64,000 nucleotides of DNA from Cellulophaga sp. 20_2_10 (lineage in GTDB: Bacteria; Bacteroidota; Bacteroidia; Flavobacteriales; Flavobacteriaceae), in the NCBI RefSeq assembly GCF_023476645.1, contig NZ_JAMCOJ010000005.1, forward strand, positions 248,001 to 312,000. The letters are read 5' to 3'. Made by a program: the position numbers and the translations under genes. Each line of letters starts with the position of its first letter. The first letter of the stretch is position 1. The notes below the pieces were generated by a model that worked only from the letters and a program-made list of their open reading frames with translations, did not search any database and had not been told where the DNA came from. Shown here piece by piece: positions 52,859 through 62,914 of this stretch.

Positions 52859-53251
52859 ATGGAAACTCAAAGACAGAAAAAAATAGGAGGCGTAATACAA
52901 AAAGATATCGCAGATATCTTACAACGCGCAGTGATTGATGGAGGTTTGCGTGGAACACTTATATCTGTTTCTAAGGTGGTTGTTACTACAGATTTATCTA
53001 TAGCTAAAGTATATATTAGTATTTTTCCTCATAAAAATTCGCAAGAACTTTTAGAAGGTATACAGTCTAACCAACCGCTTATAAAGCACGAACTTTCGCA
53101 ACGTACCAAAAACCAATTACGTCGTGTACCAGAATTGTTATTTTTTATAGACGATTCTTTGGAGTACATAGATGGCATAGAAAAATCTTTAAAAAGGGAA
53201 GAAAACCCAATAGAGAACCCAGATTTATTAGAACGTAGAAAAAAATCTTAA
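52859..53251 (+). CDS. rbfA: Ribosome-binding factor A
   Basis: A 130-residue protein from the ATG at 52859 (METQRQKKIGGVIQKDIADIL). RRVPELLFFIDDSLEYIDGIEKSL near the C-terminus is typical of RbfA. It binds the 30S subunit during late 16S rRNA maturation and in cold adaptation. The longer in-frame start (MYFCP...) lies over the promoter element and is rejected. It ends two bases before the next gene. Confidence 0.93.
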   Translation: METQRQKKIGGVIQKDIADILQRAVIDGGLRGTLISVSKVVVTTDLSIAKVYISIFPHKNSQELLEGIQSNQPLIKHELSQRTKNQLRRVPELLFFIDDSLEYIDGIEKSLKREENPIENPDLLERRKKS

Positions 53252-53253
53252 GA

Positions 53254-54462
53254 TTGAATTTTCCGCTGTACATCGCTAAGCGATACTTACGTTCTAAAAG
53301 CAGTCAAAACGCTGTGAATATTATCAATTTTATTACTTTTTTAGTTATAGTAATTGGTTCTGCAGCGCTTTTTATTGTTTTATCTGGCTTTGCCGGATTA
53401 AAAACATACAGCCTTAGTTTTAGTGAAAGTTTTGATCCAGATTTAAAAGCTTCTCCCTTAACCGGAAAATTTATATCGGTTTTACCAGAACAAGAAGCGG
53501 AACTATCTAAAATTGATGGTGTACTTGCCTTTTCTAAAGAACTAGAAGAAAAGGTATACTTTTTACATAATGAGAAAAGCCATATTGGCTACATTAAAGG
53601 CGTAGATAACAACTACAACAAAGTTACAGGTATAGATAGTACGTTGTATTTTGGTGAGTGGTTAATAGACAGCCAGAGAGGTGTAGTTGGTATCGGAATT
53701 GCTAATTTACTAGGTTTAACTGTAAACAATTACAGAAGTCCATTGCAAATATTAGTTCCTAAATCTAAAAAAGGAGCTATTAACCAAGGCGGACTAAACA
53801 AGGCTCCGTACAACCAACACAATGTTGTGATTAGCGGTATGTATAACGTTGCCGAAGATTTAGATAAAAAGTACCTATTTACAGACTTACCTGTAGTACA
53901 AAAACTTTTAGAAAAAGATAGCTTACAGGTCTCTGCCCTAAACTTTAAAATAGATGCTACTAAAGATATTGCTGCCATAAAACAGAGCATTACTACTGTT
54001 TTACAACATAATGTTGTTTTAAAAGATAGGCAAGAACAAAATAGTACGCTCCACCGTATGTTAAACACAGAGAACCTAGCAACATACCTAATTTTTACAT
54101 TAGTGCTTATTATTGCTTTATTTAATGTTGTAGGCGCTATTATTATGATGATTTTAGACAAACAACAAAACTCTAAAACCCTTTACTACCTAGGCACTAC
54201 AATTAAAGAATTGCGAAGTATATACTTTGTACAAGGCACCTTGGTTACTAGTATTGGTGGCTTAGTTGGGGTTTTTATAGGCTCTCTACTAATATGGTCG
54301 CAATTAGCTTTTGGATGGCTTAAAATAAACGCGTTTTTAGCGTACCCTGTAGAGTATAAATTACTAAACGTTGTTATTGTGCTCGCTACTATTATAGTGC
54401 TGGGTCTTATTTCTGCAAAAATTGCCAGTAGCAGAATAAGTAAAAAATTAATTGCGCAATAA
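53254..54462 (+). CDS. LolC/LolE-like ABC transporter permease (FtsX family)
   Basis: A 402-residue inner-membrane protein starting with TTG at 53254 (MNFPLYIAKRYLRSKSSQNA). The N-terminal helix (about 25-46, FITFLVIVIGSAALFIVLSGF) is followed by a large periplasmic domain and three C-terminal membrane helices (about 275-300, 320-345 and 370-390). This layout fits FtsX-type permeases of lipoprotein-release systems. The ATPase partner is not visible here. It lies two bases after rbfA and is likely cotranscribed. Confidence 0.85.
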   Translation: MNFPLYIAKRYLRSKSSQNAVNIINFITFLVIVIGSAALFIVLSGFAGLKTYSLSFSESFDPDLKASPLTGKFISVLPEQEAELSKIDGVLAFSKELEEKVYFLHNEKSHIGYIKGVDNNYNKVTGIDSTLYFGEWLIDSQRGVVGIGIANLLGLTVNNYRSPLQILVPKSKKGAINQGGLNKAPYNQHNVVISGMYNVAEDLDKKYLFTDLPVVQKLLEKDSLQVSALNFKIDATKDIAAIKQSITTVLQHNVVLKDRQEQNSTLHRMLNTENLATYLIFTLVLIIALFNVVGAIIMMILDKQQNSKTLYYLGTTIKELRSIYFVQGTLVTSIGGLVGVFIGSLLIWSQLAFGWLKINAFLAYPVEYKLLNVVIVLATIIVLGLISAKIASSRISKKLIAQ

Positions 54463-54544
54463 AACTGCTTCTTTTTAGAAGTTCTACTTAGCAACTAAGA
54501 TTTAAAACGATCTACTTAAGACTTTGCACTTAAGACTTTTCTAT

Positions 54545-55537
54545 TTAAGAAAACTGAAAATCTCCAAACTTATCTAAAACAGCGTCGAATGCAGCAAAAA
54601 CATCTGGAGACTCATCACTAGTAACCATTTTCATGCGATATTCTTTAAAATCTGGAATACCTTTAAAATAGTTTGTATAATGCCTACGGGTTTCAAAAAC
54701 ACCTAACTTTTCACCTTTCCAGTCAATTGCCATTTGTAAATGCCTACGAGCTGCCTCTACACGTTCTTGCATTGTTGGTGGTGCTTTGTGTTCTCCGGTT
54801 TCTATAAAATGTTTAACCTCGTTAAAGAACCAAGGGTAACCAATGCTTGCTCTACCAATCATAGCGCCATCTAAACCATACTCGTCTCGCATTTTTACCG
54901 CTGCTTCTGGTGTATTTACATCGCCATTACCAAAAACAGGAATATGCATACGTTGGTTGTTTTTAACTTGAGCAATTGGCGCCCAATCTGCATCGCCTTT
55001 ATACATTTGCACACGCGTTCTACCGTGTATAGCTATTGCTGCACAACCTACGTCTTGCAAGCGCTCTGCAACCTCAACAATTTTAATAGAATCAGTATCC
55101 CACCCTAAACGGGTTTTTACTGTAATTGGCAAGTTGGTATGTTTTACCATAGCATCGGTTAGCTTAACCATTAGGTCTATATCTTTTAAAATACCTGCTC
55201 CTGCACCTTTACTTACTACCTTTTTTACGGGACAGCCAAAATTAATGTCTATAATATCTGGATTAGACTTTTCTACAATCTCTACAGATCGTAACATAGA
55301 ATCTAAATTTGCTCCAAAAATTTGTATCCCTACTGGTCGTTCTTTTTCATAAATATCTAATTTCATAACGCTTTTTGCAGCATCACGAATTAAACCTTCT
55401 GATGATATAAACTCTGTATACACCACATCTGCTCCCTGTTCTTTGCATAACGCTCTAAACGGTGGGTCGCTTACATCTTCCATTGGTGCTAACAACAACG
55501 GAAAATCTGGTAACTGTATGTCTCCTATTTTTGGCAT
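54545..55537 (-). CDS. dusB: tRNA-dihydrouridine synthase
   Basis: A 330-residue flavoenzyme of the Dus family. APMEDVSDPPFRALC (about 17-31) begins the FMN site, then INFGCPVKKVVSKGAGA with the catalytic Cys, TVKTRLGWD, AIAIHGRTRVQMYKG and the GNGDVNTPEAA phosphate-binding end. It reduces uridines in the D loop of tRNA using NADPH. It is transcribed towards the FtsX-like gene and stands alone. Confidence 0.93.
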   Translation of the reverse strand: MPKIGDIQLPDFPLLLAPMEDVSDPPFRALCKEQGADVVYTEFISSEGLIRDAAKSVMKLDIYEKERPVGIQIFGANLDSMLRSVEIVEKSNPDIIDINFGCPVKKVVSKGAGAGILKDIDLMVKLTDAMVKHTNLPITVKTRLGWDTDSIKIVEVAERLQDVGCAAIAIHGRTRVQMYKGDADWAPIAQVKNNQRMHIPVFGNGDVNTPEAAVKMRDEYGLDGAMIGRASIGYPWFFNEVKHFIETGEHKAPPTMQERVEAARRHLQMAIDWKGEKLGVFETRRHYTNYFKGIPDFKEYRMKMVTSDESPDVFAAFDAVLDKFGDFQFS

Positions 55538-55664
55538 TCGGCAAATTTACAACATATCCGCTATCTAAAAAACAGAAAAGATTCTATCTTAAGGCAATAC
55601 CCATAGAAATTAGTAACTCTACGTATTTAGGAGTCTATGCCATTGGTAGTTTTTAAGCATAAAA

Positions 55665-55696
55665 AAAGCGGAAATCCAATTAAGGAATTCCGCTTT
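55665..55696 (-). terminator. Terminator after the OmpA-family gene
   Basis: AAAGCGGAA (55665-55673) and TTCCGCTTT (55688-55696) form a perfect 9-bp stem, with a run of A on the left that becomes T on the minus strand. It ends the OmpA-family transcript. Confidence 0.8.
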
Positions 55697-55727
55697 AACA
55701 ATTTATAGTTGTTAGCTAGTGTATTGC

Positions 55728-56558
55728 TTATTCGTTAGAAGCCATTAATGCAAAAAACTTATCTATATTAGGTAAGATTACAATACGTGTTCTTCTGTTT
55801 TTAGCTCTGTCTTCTTTAGAATCGTTAGATGCTAAAGGCTTATAGCTACTTCTACCAGATGCAATTAATTTCTCTGGTGCTACATTATATTTAGTTTGTA
55901 ATTTACGTACAATAGATGTTGCTCTTAACACACTTAAGTCCCAGTTATCTGTTACTTTAGGAGTACTAATAGATCTTGCATCTGTATGCCCTTCTACCAT
56001 AACTTCAATGCTAGGCTCAGAGTTAATAACGTCTGCTAATTTTTGTAAAATAGCATCTGCCTTGTTGCTTACATTGTAACTAGCAGTGTTAAATAATAAT
56101 TTATCAGAAATAGAAATCATTACAACAGTATCGTCAATATCAATTGCGATATCATCATCTTCATTTAAACTATTTGAACCAATAGATTTCTTTAGGTTAT
56201 GAGATAATGCTAAGTTCATAGAATCTTTAAGTGTTTTAGCACCCATTAATTGTTCTGGACTAACGTTCTTTAATGTCTCACGCATTTTAGCTTTAACATT
56301 GTTAGATATAACTGCACCATCTGCAGAAATTAATTTTGCATCGTTATCTTCTGTTAAAGCAGTAATTTTAGAGTTGTAATCTGAAACTCTTGCTTCAATC
56401 TTAGCAAATTTTGCTTCTAATTCTTCTTTTTCTACAGCAGTCTTGGTTAGTTGACTTTTAGTTTCACCGTGAGCTTGTTGTAATTCTACATATTTCTTTT
56501 TAGAAACACATGATCCCAATAAAACTACTGCGGCTAATGCTAATGATATCTTCTTCAT
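55728..56558 (-). CDS. OmpA-family lipoprotein
   Basis: A 276-residue lipoprotein (signal, then GSCVSKKKYVE, Cys 16). A coiled coil (about 24-65, with KEELEAKFAKIEARVSDY) follows, then an OmpA-like peptidoglycan-binding domain: LFNTASYNVSNKADAILQKL, VEGHTDARS, and GRSSYKPLASN...NRRTRIVIL with the conserved Arg. The domain ties the outer membrane to the cell wall. The gene has its own terminator and a diverging neighbour, lepA. Confidence 0.9.
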   Translation of the reverse strand: MKKISLALAAVVLLGSCVSKKKYVELQQAHGETKSQLTKTAVEKEELEAKFAKIEARVSDYNSKITALTEDNDAKLISADGAVISNNVKAKMRETLKNVSPEQLMGAKTLKDSMNLALSHNLKKSIGSNSLNEDDDIAIDIDDTVVMISISDKLLFNTASYNVSNKADAILQKLADVINSEPSIEVMVEGHTDARSISTPKVTDNWDLSVLRATSIVRKLQTKYNVAPEKLIASGRSSYKPLASNDSKEDRAKNRRTRIVILPNIDKFFALMASNE

Positions 56559-56866
56559 AATTTTAAGTTTTGTTTTGTTCTGCTATAGATACGAGCAGAA
56601 GCTTAAAATAGATTTTTTATAATCAAAAATTACACACTACACACTAATTATCAAATAGATAACACTTAAAAAAAATAAGAAAAAGAACATCGAAAACATC
56701 ACTTTTAACCTATTTTCAGTGTACTAAAGAAGAAAAAGCAACTCATAAAAGGTGCAAGAACACTTGTCTTGTTCATTTTCTTTATCTAAATTATGGACCC
56801 TTTAAATATTAGACGTTCATAACCTATAAAATATAAACTATATTTGCAGCTACTTTAGTAATATAT
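56559..56866. other. Divergent intergenic region between ompA-like gene and lepA
   Basis: About 308 bases. The lepA side holds TATATTTG (56839-56846), which fits the -7 element TAnnTTTG, 20 bases before the lepA ATG. The rest is AT-rich and shows nothing else. Confidence 0.6.
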
Positions 56867-58663
56867 ATGAAGAACATTCGAAATTTTTGCATTATTGCAC
56901 ACATAGATCACGGAAAAAGTACATTAGCAGATAGGCTTTTAGACTTTACAGGCTCTGTGACAGATCGTGAAAAACAAGATCAACTTTTAGATAGTATGGA
57001 TTTGGAGCGAGAACGTGGTATTACCATAAAATCGCACGCCATACAAATGGATTTTGAATACAAAGGAGAACAATATATTCTAAATTTAATTGATACTCCT
57101 GGCCACGTAGATTTTAGCTACGAGGTGTCTAGATCTATTGCTGCTTGTGAAGGTGCTTTATTAATTGTAGATGCTGCGCAAAGTATACAAGCGCAAACAA
57201 TATCTAACCTATATCTTGCTTTAGAAAACGATTTAGAAATAATACCAGTACTTAATAAGGTAGATTTACCTAGTGCAAACCCAGAAGAAGTAACAGATGA
57301 TATTGTTGAGCTTTTAGGTTGCAAACCAGAAGACATTATACATGCTAGTGGTAAAACTGGCTTTGGTGTAGATAATATACTATCTGCAGTTATAGAGCGT
57401 ATACCAGCACCAGTTGGTAACGTAGATGAACCATTACAAGCATTAGTGTTTGACTCTGTTTATAACCCTTTTAGAGGTGTAGAAACATATTTTAGAGTTA
57501 TTAATGGTGAAATTAAAAAAGGACAAAAAATAAAATTTGTAGCAACTGGCAAGAGTTATTTTGCAGATGAAGTTGGTACATTAAAACTGTCACAAGTTAT
57601 AAAGCAAAGTGTAAAAGCTGGTGATGTTGGTTACTTAATTACAGGTATTAAAGATGCTCGTGAGGTTAAAGTAGGGGATACTATTACAGATTCTGCAACA
57701 CCAACAGTAAACCCTATTGCTGGTTTTGAAGATGTAAAGCCAATGGTATTTGCCGGTATTTACCCTGTAGATACAGATGAGTTTGAAGAATTACGCTCTT
57801 CTATGGAGAAATTGCAGTTAAATGATGCTTCTTTGGTTTTTGCACCAGAAAGTAGTGCTGCTCTTGGTTTTGGTTTTCGTTGTGGTTTCTTAGGAATGCT
57901 ACACATGGAGATTATACAAGAACGTTTAGAGCGCGAGTTTAATATGACTGTTATTACAACAGTTCCTAACGTTAGTTACCACGCATTTACGCGTAAAGAT
58001 CCAGATACACCTCTTATTGTTAACAACCCTACAGATTTACCAGATCCGTCTAGTGTAGACCGTGTAGAAGAACCATATATTAAAGCTACTATTATTACAA
58101 AATCTGATTTTGTAGGTAATGTTATGTCTTTATGTATAGAGAAGCGTGGACAAATTACAAATCAGAATTACTTAACACCTGAACGTGTAGAGCTATCTTT
58201 TGATATGCCACTTGCAGAGATTGTTTTTGATTTTTATGATAGATTAAAAACAGTATCTAAAGGATATGCTTCTTTTGATTATACGCCTATTGGTATGCGT
58301 GTATCTAAATTAGTGCGTGTAGATATTTTATTAAACGCACAACCGGTTGATGCTTTATCTGCCCTTATTCATGCAGACAATGCAGTGCATATTGGTAAAA
58401 AGATGTGCGAGAAGTTAAAAGAACTTATTCCAAGACAACAGTTTGATATTCCTATACAGGCTGCAATTGGAGCTAAAATTATCTCTAGAGAAACAACTAA
58501 GGCTTTACGTAAAGATGTTACCGCTAAATGTTATGGTGGTGATATTTCTAGAAAACGTAAACTTTTAGAGAAACAGAAAAAAGGTAAAAAACGTATGCGC
58601 CAAGTTGGTAACGTAGAAGTACCACAAGAAGCATTTATGGCTGTATTAAAGCTTAACGATTAA
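56867..58663 (+). CDS. lepA: Elongation factor 4 (LepA)
   Basis: A 598-residue translational GTPase. G1 is [17 protein letters not shown] (about 9-25), G3 DTPGHVDF, G4 NKVDLP. Further on are the signature [17 protein letters not shown]-type segment (here [18 protein letters not shown]) and the LepA C-terminal domain [17 protein letters not shown]. Full length for the family. It promotes back-translocation or biogenesis of ribosomes under stress. The start ATG at 56867 is supported by the upstream -7 element. Confidence 0.97.
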   Translation: MKNIRNFCIIAHIDHGKSTLADRLLDFTGSVTDREKQDQLLDSMDLERERGITIKSHAIQMDFEYKGEQYILNLIDTPGHVDFSYEVSRSIAACEGALLIVDAAQSIQAQTISNLYLALENDLEIIPVLNKVDLPSANPEEVTDDIVELLGCKPEDIIHASGKTGFGVDNILSAVIERIPAPVGNVDEPLQALVFDSVYNPFRGVETYFRVINGEIKKGQKIKFVATGKSYFADEVGTLKLSQVIKQSVKAGDVGYLITGIKDAREVKVGDTITDSATPTVNPIAGFEDVKPMVFAGIYPVDTDEFEELRSSMEKLQLNDASLVFAPESSAALGFGFRCGFLGMLHMEIIQERLEREFNMTVITTVPNVSYHAFTRKDPDTPLIVNNPTDLPDPSSVDRVEEPYIKATIITKSDFVGNVMSLCIEKRGQITNQNYLTPERVELSFDMPLAEIVFDFYDRLKTVSKGYASFDYTPIGMRVSKLVRVDILLNAQPVDALSALIHADNAVHIGKKMCEKLKELIPRQQFDIPIQAAIGAKIISRETTKALRKDVTAKCYGGDISRKRKLLEKQKKGKKRMRQVGNVEVPQEAFMAVLKLND

Positions 58664-58702
58664 TTCTATTACAACGTAATTTGAATTTTTAGATATAAAA
58701 AA

Positions 58703-58727
58703 AACCTTCATTTAAAAAATGAAGGTT
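58703..58727. terminator. Bidirectional terminator after lepA
   Basis: AACCTTCATTT (58703-58713) and AAATGAAGGTT (58717-58727) form a perfect 11-bp stem with a three-base loop, an A-run before and a T-run after. It suits termination of lepA and of the lipoprotein gene that approaches from the right. Confidence 0.85.
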
Positions 58728-58896
58728 TTTTGTTTTTAGTACAAACCGTATTCTATACAGCTTTGCTATAACCTTTACTCTATACCATAAATACGGTTTT
58801 GTTCTACCGCCTTTAAAATTAAAGCACAAAAAAACCGCCTTAAACATACCACTGTCTAAGACGGTTTTACAACTAATAACCAACCTAAAAATTCTT

Positions 58897-59817
58897 CTAT
58901 TTTATTCGTTGTCTCTTCACTGTTTTTACAGCGTTTGTAGACTTCGTTCTTTTTTTATCTGTTACAGAGGCATCACCTTTTAAGTACTCTCTGTATCCTA
59001 CTCCTGTAAACTCATAAACCGTGCCAGAGTTTGGATGGTACAATTCTATTGTTCTATCATTTATTACATAAAACTCAAAATAATCATCTCCTAAATAATC
59101 ATAATCCAGCTCTAATAATTTTAGAGTTTCATCTCCATGAACATCAAACACTTTATAATCACCTTCGTAATCCCAAGTTACGTTGTTAGGGCGTGTACCA
59201 TTGTTATCTATAGAAGACCTAAATATATCTGCATCTCTATCTGTAAAAAACTGTAAAAAATTCTCTTCATCAAAATTGTTTATAGCCCCCTGTTCACTTG
59301 TGTATGTTTTTTCCCAAGCATTGTATTCTTGTAAAAAGTACTTTAGGTTATCATAAAAAACATAATCATAATCAAACGTGTTTTGTCTGTATCCCTTTAA
59401 GTAGTAAGACGTGTTTGTTGCAACATCTAACAACTCTAATGTATTACTGTTAACAACATACACCTCTAAAGGCCATCTACCATCTACAGCATGGTTAATA
59501 CGTATACCATCATTAAAAACATCGTAGTTGCCAACATCTATACCATAACCATTACCTGTTTTACCAATACCAACAATATTATTATTAGCAAACAAACGGC
59601 CATTATTAAATGTTATAGTAAATGCACGTTGTAAAAAAGGCACTTCTCCGCTTCCTTGGGTAGCATTAATATCTACATACCAAAGATCATATTTATGAAT
59701 AGCGTTTTCCACAGAAATTCCTGGGGCTATATAACCGTCATCAATTATAATCTCTGAGTAGCAAGATGAAACTAAAGTTCCCAATAGCAGTAATCCAAAT
59801 AGTAGTTTTGTTCTCAT
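58897..59817 (-). CDS. Lipoprotein with two internal repeats, function unknown
   Basis: A 306-residue lipoprotein from the ATG at 59817 (MRTKLLFGLLLLGTLVSSC, lipid Cys 19); the longer frame adds 25 residues before the signal and is rejected. Two similar blocks occur: LEVYVVNSNTLELLDVATNT then YYLKGYR, and FEFYVINDRTIELYHPNSGT then YEFTGVGYR. This suggests a duplicated beta-sheet domain. The rest is acidic and aromatic. The end is basic (KKRTKSTNAVKTVKRQRIK). It probably lies in the outer membrane; role unknown. Confidence 0.65.
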   Translation of the reverse strand: MRTKLLFGLLLLGTLVSSCYSEIIIDDGYIAPGISVENAIHKYDLWYVDINATQGSGEVPFLQRAFTITFNNGRLFANNNIVGIGKTGNGYGIDVGNYDVFNDGIRINHAVDGRWPLEVYVVNSNTLELLDVATNTSYYLKGYRQNTFDYDYVFYDNLKYFLQEYNAWEKTYTSEQGAINNFDEENFLQFFTDRDADIFRSSIDNNGTRPNNVTWDYEGDYKVFDVHGDETLKLLELDYDYLGDDYFEFYVINDRTIELYHPNSGTVYEFTGVGYREYLKGDASVTDKKRTKSTNAVKTVKRQRIK

Positions 59818-60051
59818 AATAAAAATGTATTGGTTCTGTTTACTCCAAGACAAAGGTTGTGCCAAAAAATACAACCTCTTGATTATCAACAATTAGAAAA
59901 ACAAAAAACAACTTCCTTTATTTCTTTTTTATAGGTCGATGTTTAAAAAAAACATAAATAATCTGAAAAACACACTGATACTAGCGCATACATTTTTTAT
60001 TAATTTGATAATCTACAGGCTCTAAATTTCCGCTATCATCAAAATTTTATC

Positions 60052-60059
60052 TACTTTTG
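60052..60059 (+). promoter_or_regulatory. -7 promoter element of gpsA
   Basis: TACTTTTG fits TAnnTTTG and lies 18 bases before the gpsA ATG (60078). The same octamer stands before rbfA. Confidence 0.55.
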
Positions 60060-60077
60060 ATTTACTAAATCAATTTT

Positions 60078-61079
60078 ATGAAAAATACTACAAAATTCGC
60101 TGTTTTAGGTGGTGGTAGCTGGGCTACTGCAATTGTAAAAATGCTTACCGAAAACGTAAGCACAGTAAATTGGTATATGCGTAACACAGATGCCATTGCG
60201 CATATTAAAGAGCACAGTCACAACCCTAATTATATAAGTGCGGTAGAGTTTAATGTAGACCAGTTAGCGCTTACATCGGACATAAACACTGCTATTTCTA
60301 ATGCCGATGTTGTAATTTTTGCAATTCCGTCTGCATTTTTAGTAAAAGAATTAGAAAAATTAACCGTTTCTTTAGAGGGTAAAATTATATTTTCTGCTAT
60401 TAAAGGTATTGTACCAGAAACCGGATTAATAGTAGGTGAACATTTTAACCAGACCTACAATGTACCATTAGATAATATAGGTGTTATTGCCGGTCCATGT
60501 CATGCAGAAGAGGTTGCTTTAGAGCGTTTATCTTATCTAACAATTGCTTGTGCAGATGAGGAAAAAGCAAAATTGGTTGCTAAAAATTTAAGTAGCGATT
60601 ACATAAAAACAAAAACGTCTGATGATATTATTGGTACAGAATACGCTGCAGTATTAAAAAATATTTACGCTATTGCTGCTGGTATGGCTCACGGTTTAGG
60701 TTACGGAGATAACTTTCAGAGTGTATTAATGAGCAATGCTATTAGGGAAATGAAACGTTTTATTAAACGTGTACATCATATGAAACGTAACATAAACAAC
60801 TCGGCTTACTTAGGCGATTTACTTGTTACAGGATACTCTGTTTTTAGTAGAAATAGAATGTTTGGTAATATGATTGGTAAAGGATACACCGTTAAAAGTG
60901 CCATGATGGAAATGAGTATGGTTGCAGAAGGTTATTATGCTACTAAAAGCGCCCATTTAATTAATGAAAAATATACTAAAAAGTCTAAAACACCAATTAT
61001 AGATGCTGTTTATGCTATTTTGTATGATGGTAAAAATCCTAAAAAAGTGTTTCATAATTTAACTGAAAAATTAGACTAA
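60078..61079 (+). CDS. gpsA: Glycerol-3-phosphate dehydrogenase [NAD(P)+]
   Basis: A 333-residue enzyme. The N-terminal Rossmann fold begins FAVLGGGSWATAIVKMLTEN, then SNADVVIFAIPSAFLV and VIAGPCHAEEVALERLS. The C-terminal helical domain has EYAAVLKNIYAIAAGMAHGLGYGDN (catalytic Lys) and GDLLVTGYSVFSRNRMFG. It makes glycerol-3-phosphate for phospholipids. The Pro-Cys variant in GPCHAEE, instead of GPSHAEE, is common in Bacteroidota. Ends before a strong terminator. Confidence 0.96.
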   Translation: MKNTTKFAVLGGGSWATAIVKMLTENVSTVNWYMRNTDAIAHIKEHSHNPNYISAVEFNVDQLALTSDINTAISNADVVIFAIPSAFLVKELEKLTVSLEGKIIFSAIKGIVPETGLIVGEHFNQTYNVPLDNIGVIAGPCHAEEVALERLSYLTIACADEEKAKLVAKNLSSDYIKTKTSDDIIGTEYAAVLKNIYAIAAGMAHGLGYGDNFQSVLMSNAIREMKRFIKRVHHMKRNINNSAYLGDLLVTGYSVFSRNRMFGNMIGKGYTVKSAMMEMSMVAEGYYATKSAHLINEKYTKKSKTPIIDAVYAILYDGKNPKKVFHNLTEKLD

Positions 61080-61108
61080 AACACAACATTAGAATACCTA
61101 TTAGTAAT

Positions 61109-61152
61109 AGCTTGTTTTTAAAGTGATCTTGTAATTGCTCTAAAAACAAGCT
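61109..61152 (+). terminator. Terminator after gpsA
   Basis: AGCTTGTTTTTA (61109-61120) and TAAAAACAAGCT (61141-61152) form a perfect 12-bp stem with a 20-base loop, followed by TTTTC. It closes the gpsA transcript. Confidence 0.8.
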
Positions 61153-61256
61153 TTTTCATTGGGCTATTAACAAAAACAACATAAATTGTAAAAAATTATA
61201 GTTTAACTACGTTTACACCTTTACAATTCCAACAAACTACTAAATAACCTAGACCA

Positions 61257-61856
61257 ATGAAAAGCTTTAAATCTGTACTCTATAGAATAGTACTACTAAT
61301 AGTATTCTCTCTTTTAGCAAAATCCTGTGTCACAGATTACGTATACAAAGGTGACAAGGACAAAATAGAACAGCGCCAACAAATGTTAGACGATAACACT
61401 TTTGTTATAGCAGATTTGTCTAGTGAATACACAGAAACAACAGTTGCTAGAGTTGTAAAAACATACAAGTTTAATTATTCTTTTACAGTAGATAACCGTT
61501 TTTATACAGATGAGATTTCTTTAACCGAATTGCCAAGCTTTCCTAAGCTAAAACTGTATTATCTAAAAGACGATCCTAATGTAATCTCTAAAGACCCACA
61601 AGGCGAAATTGCATCAGAGAATAAAAAAGGGGACTCTATAACAGATCTTTTAGTGGGTATTGTTTGGGGAATTTTAGCAGCCTTAATACTATTATCCTTC
61701 TTTGGAAAATCTGATAAAAAAGAACAAAAAATAGCAACACAAACTAAAGAATCAGCAACAACAAATACTACTACAACTGCTGCATCAGAAGAAAAAATAG
61801 GCACTAAAGAAGAACGCAAAGCCAAAGAAGACCCCAATAGGTTTATGCCTAAGTAA
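61257..61856 (+). CDS. Membrane protein with an outer beta domain, unknown
   Basis: A 199-residue protein. A hydrophobic start (LYRIVLLIVFSLLAKSC, Cys near 24) could be a lipoprotein signal. The domain after it has EYTETTVARVVKTYKFNYSFTV and a second membrane segment at about 130-148 (LLVGIVWGILAALILLSFFG). The C-terminal tail is charged and Lys/Thr-rich (KESATTNTTTTAASEEK). The family is not recognised. It leads a run of four small genes with short gaps. Confidence 0.55.
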   Translation: MKSFKSVLYRIVLLIVFSLLAKSCVTDYVYKGDKDKIEQRQQMLDDNTFVIADLSSEYTETTVARVVKTYKFNYSFTVDNRFYTDEISLTELPSFPKLKLYYLKDDPNVISKDPQGEIASENKKGDSITDLLVGIVWGILAALILLSFFGKSDKKEQKIATQTKESATTNTTTTAASEEKIGTKEERKAKEDPNRFMPK

Positions 61857-61868
61857 ACTTAAGATAAA

Positions 61869-62450
61869 ATGAAAATTACCAACACTAAGTTTACAGACTT
61901 TAATCTAGCATCAGAAGATACTAGAATTGAGAACTTTTATATAGACTTTATTCTATCTTCTTTAATAGCTGCGCCAATTGCCACTTATTTTTACATAGAG
62001 ACGGACTCTATACTTTACTTTATAGTACTATTTTACAGTTTTAGATGGTTGTATTATATGATTTTTGAAATGACTTGCGGACGTACACCTGGTAAATTTG
62101 AAACTAGGAGTATTGTTGTAGATGCTAAAAAACAAAGACCTCATTTTTTAAGATTAGCAATACGTAATTGGAGCCGATTTTATAGTGTCTTATCTGCCGT
62201 TAGTGATGATGAAATTGCATTACATGACAAACATTCTAAAACCTTTGTCATTGAAGACAAATCATTAAAGAAAATTAATTTTAAAAAAATTGTTTTCCTT
62301 CTTTTCTTAGTTGCCAAAGCCCTTTTTTGGGCAGCTATGCTAAAACTTAAAAATGCTACATCTATCTTTTACATAAGTATGTTATTGTTAACCTTATTTC
62401 TAGTAATTTATACCTTAAAATTACTGCTATCCAAAAGAAATAAAATCTAA
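61869..62450 (+). CDS. RDD-family membrane protein
   Basis: A 193-residue protein. The RDD-type core is DTRIENFYIDFILSSLIAAPI then YMIFEMTCGRTPGKFETRSIVVDAK, where RTPGK is the typical loop, and NWSRFYSVLSAVSDD. About four membrane segments are predicted. RDD proteins have been linked to ion transport or to envelope stress, without one agreed function. It follows the previous gene by 12 bases. Confidence 0.8.
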   Translation: MKITNTKFTDFNLASEDTRIENFYIDFILSSLIAAPIATYFYIETDSILYFIVLFYSFRWLYYMIFEMTCGRTPGKFETRSIVVDAKKQRPHFLRLAIRNWSRFYSVLSAVSDDEIALHDKHSKTFVIEDKSLKKINFKKIVFLLFLVAKALFWAAMLKLKNATSIFYISMLLLTLFLVIYTLKLLLSKRNKI

Positions 62451-62486
62451 CAGCCAAAATCATCAACTGAAAATCAATAAAAAATT

Positions 62487-62903
62487 ATGGATGAAAAAAT
62501 AAAATTATTAAAAATTATTCACCTTGCTATAACAGCAGGTTCTGCCCTGGCTTATATTTTTATAGGCGATATTTCGGCCTTACAAAACTTTAAAGTACCA
62601 GAAATAAATGCAGGTTCTATTATCTTTTTTGCACTACCTCTTATTGCTGTTTTTGCTAGTACATTTATGTTTAAAAATATGCTAAAACAAGCAAAAGACA
62701 TTAAGACCTTAGAAGACAAATTTGGCGTGTACCAAACTGCATCTATAGTACGTTTAGCAATTTTAGAAAGTGCAACTTTTATAATTCTATTTTTAAAACA
62801 AGACTTTATGCTTTTTGGACTTTTAATTATACTTTATATGGTATTTTTAAGCCCTACTATAGACAAAATGAAAAACGATTTTGAAAGCCTTCGTTTAAAA
62901 TAA
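62487..62903 (+). CDS. Small polytopic membrane protein, unknown
   Basis: A 138-residue protein with four hydrophobic segments (about 11-27, 43-60, 90-105 and 108-125; e.g. FFALPLIAVFASTFMF and QDFMLFGLLIILYMVF). The ends are charged. It has no motif I can assign. It lies in the small-gene run between the RDD gene and a lipoprotein gene, with short gaps. Confidence 0.55.
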   Translation: MDEKIKLLKIIHLAITAGSALAYIFIGDISALQNFKVPEINAGSIIFFALPLIAVFASTFMFKNMLKQAKDIKTLEDKFGVYQTASIVRLAILESATFIILFLKQDFMLFGLLIILYMVFLSPTIDKMKNDFESLRLK

Positions 62904-62914
62904 TACTAATTCTT

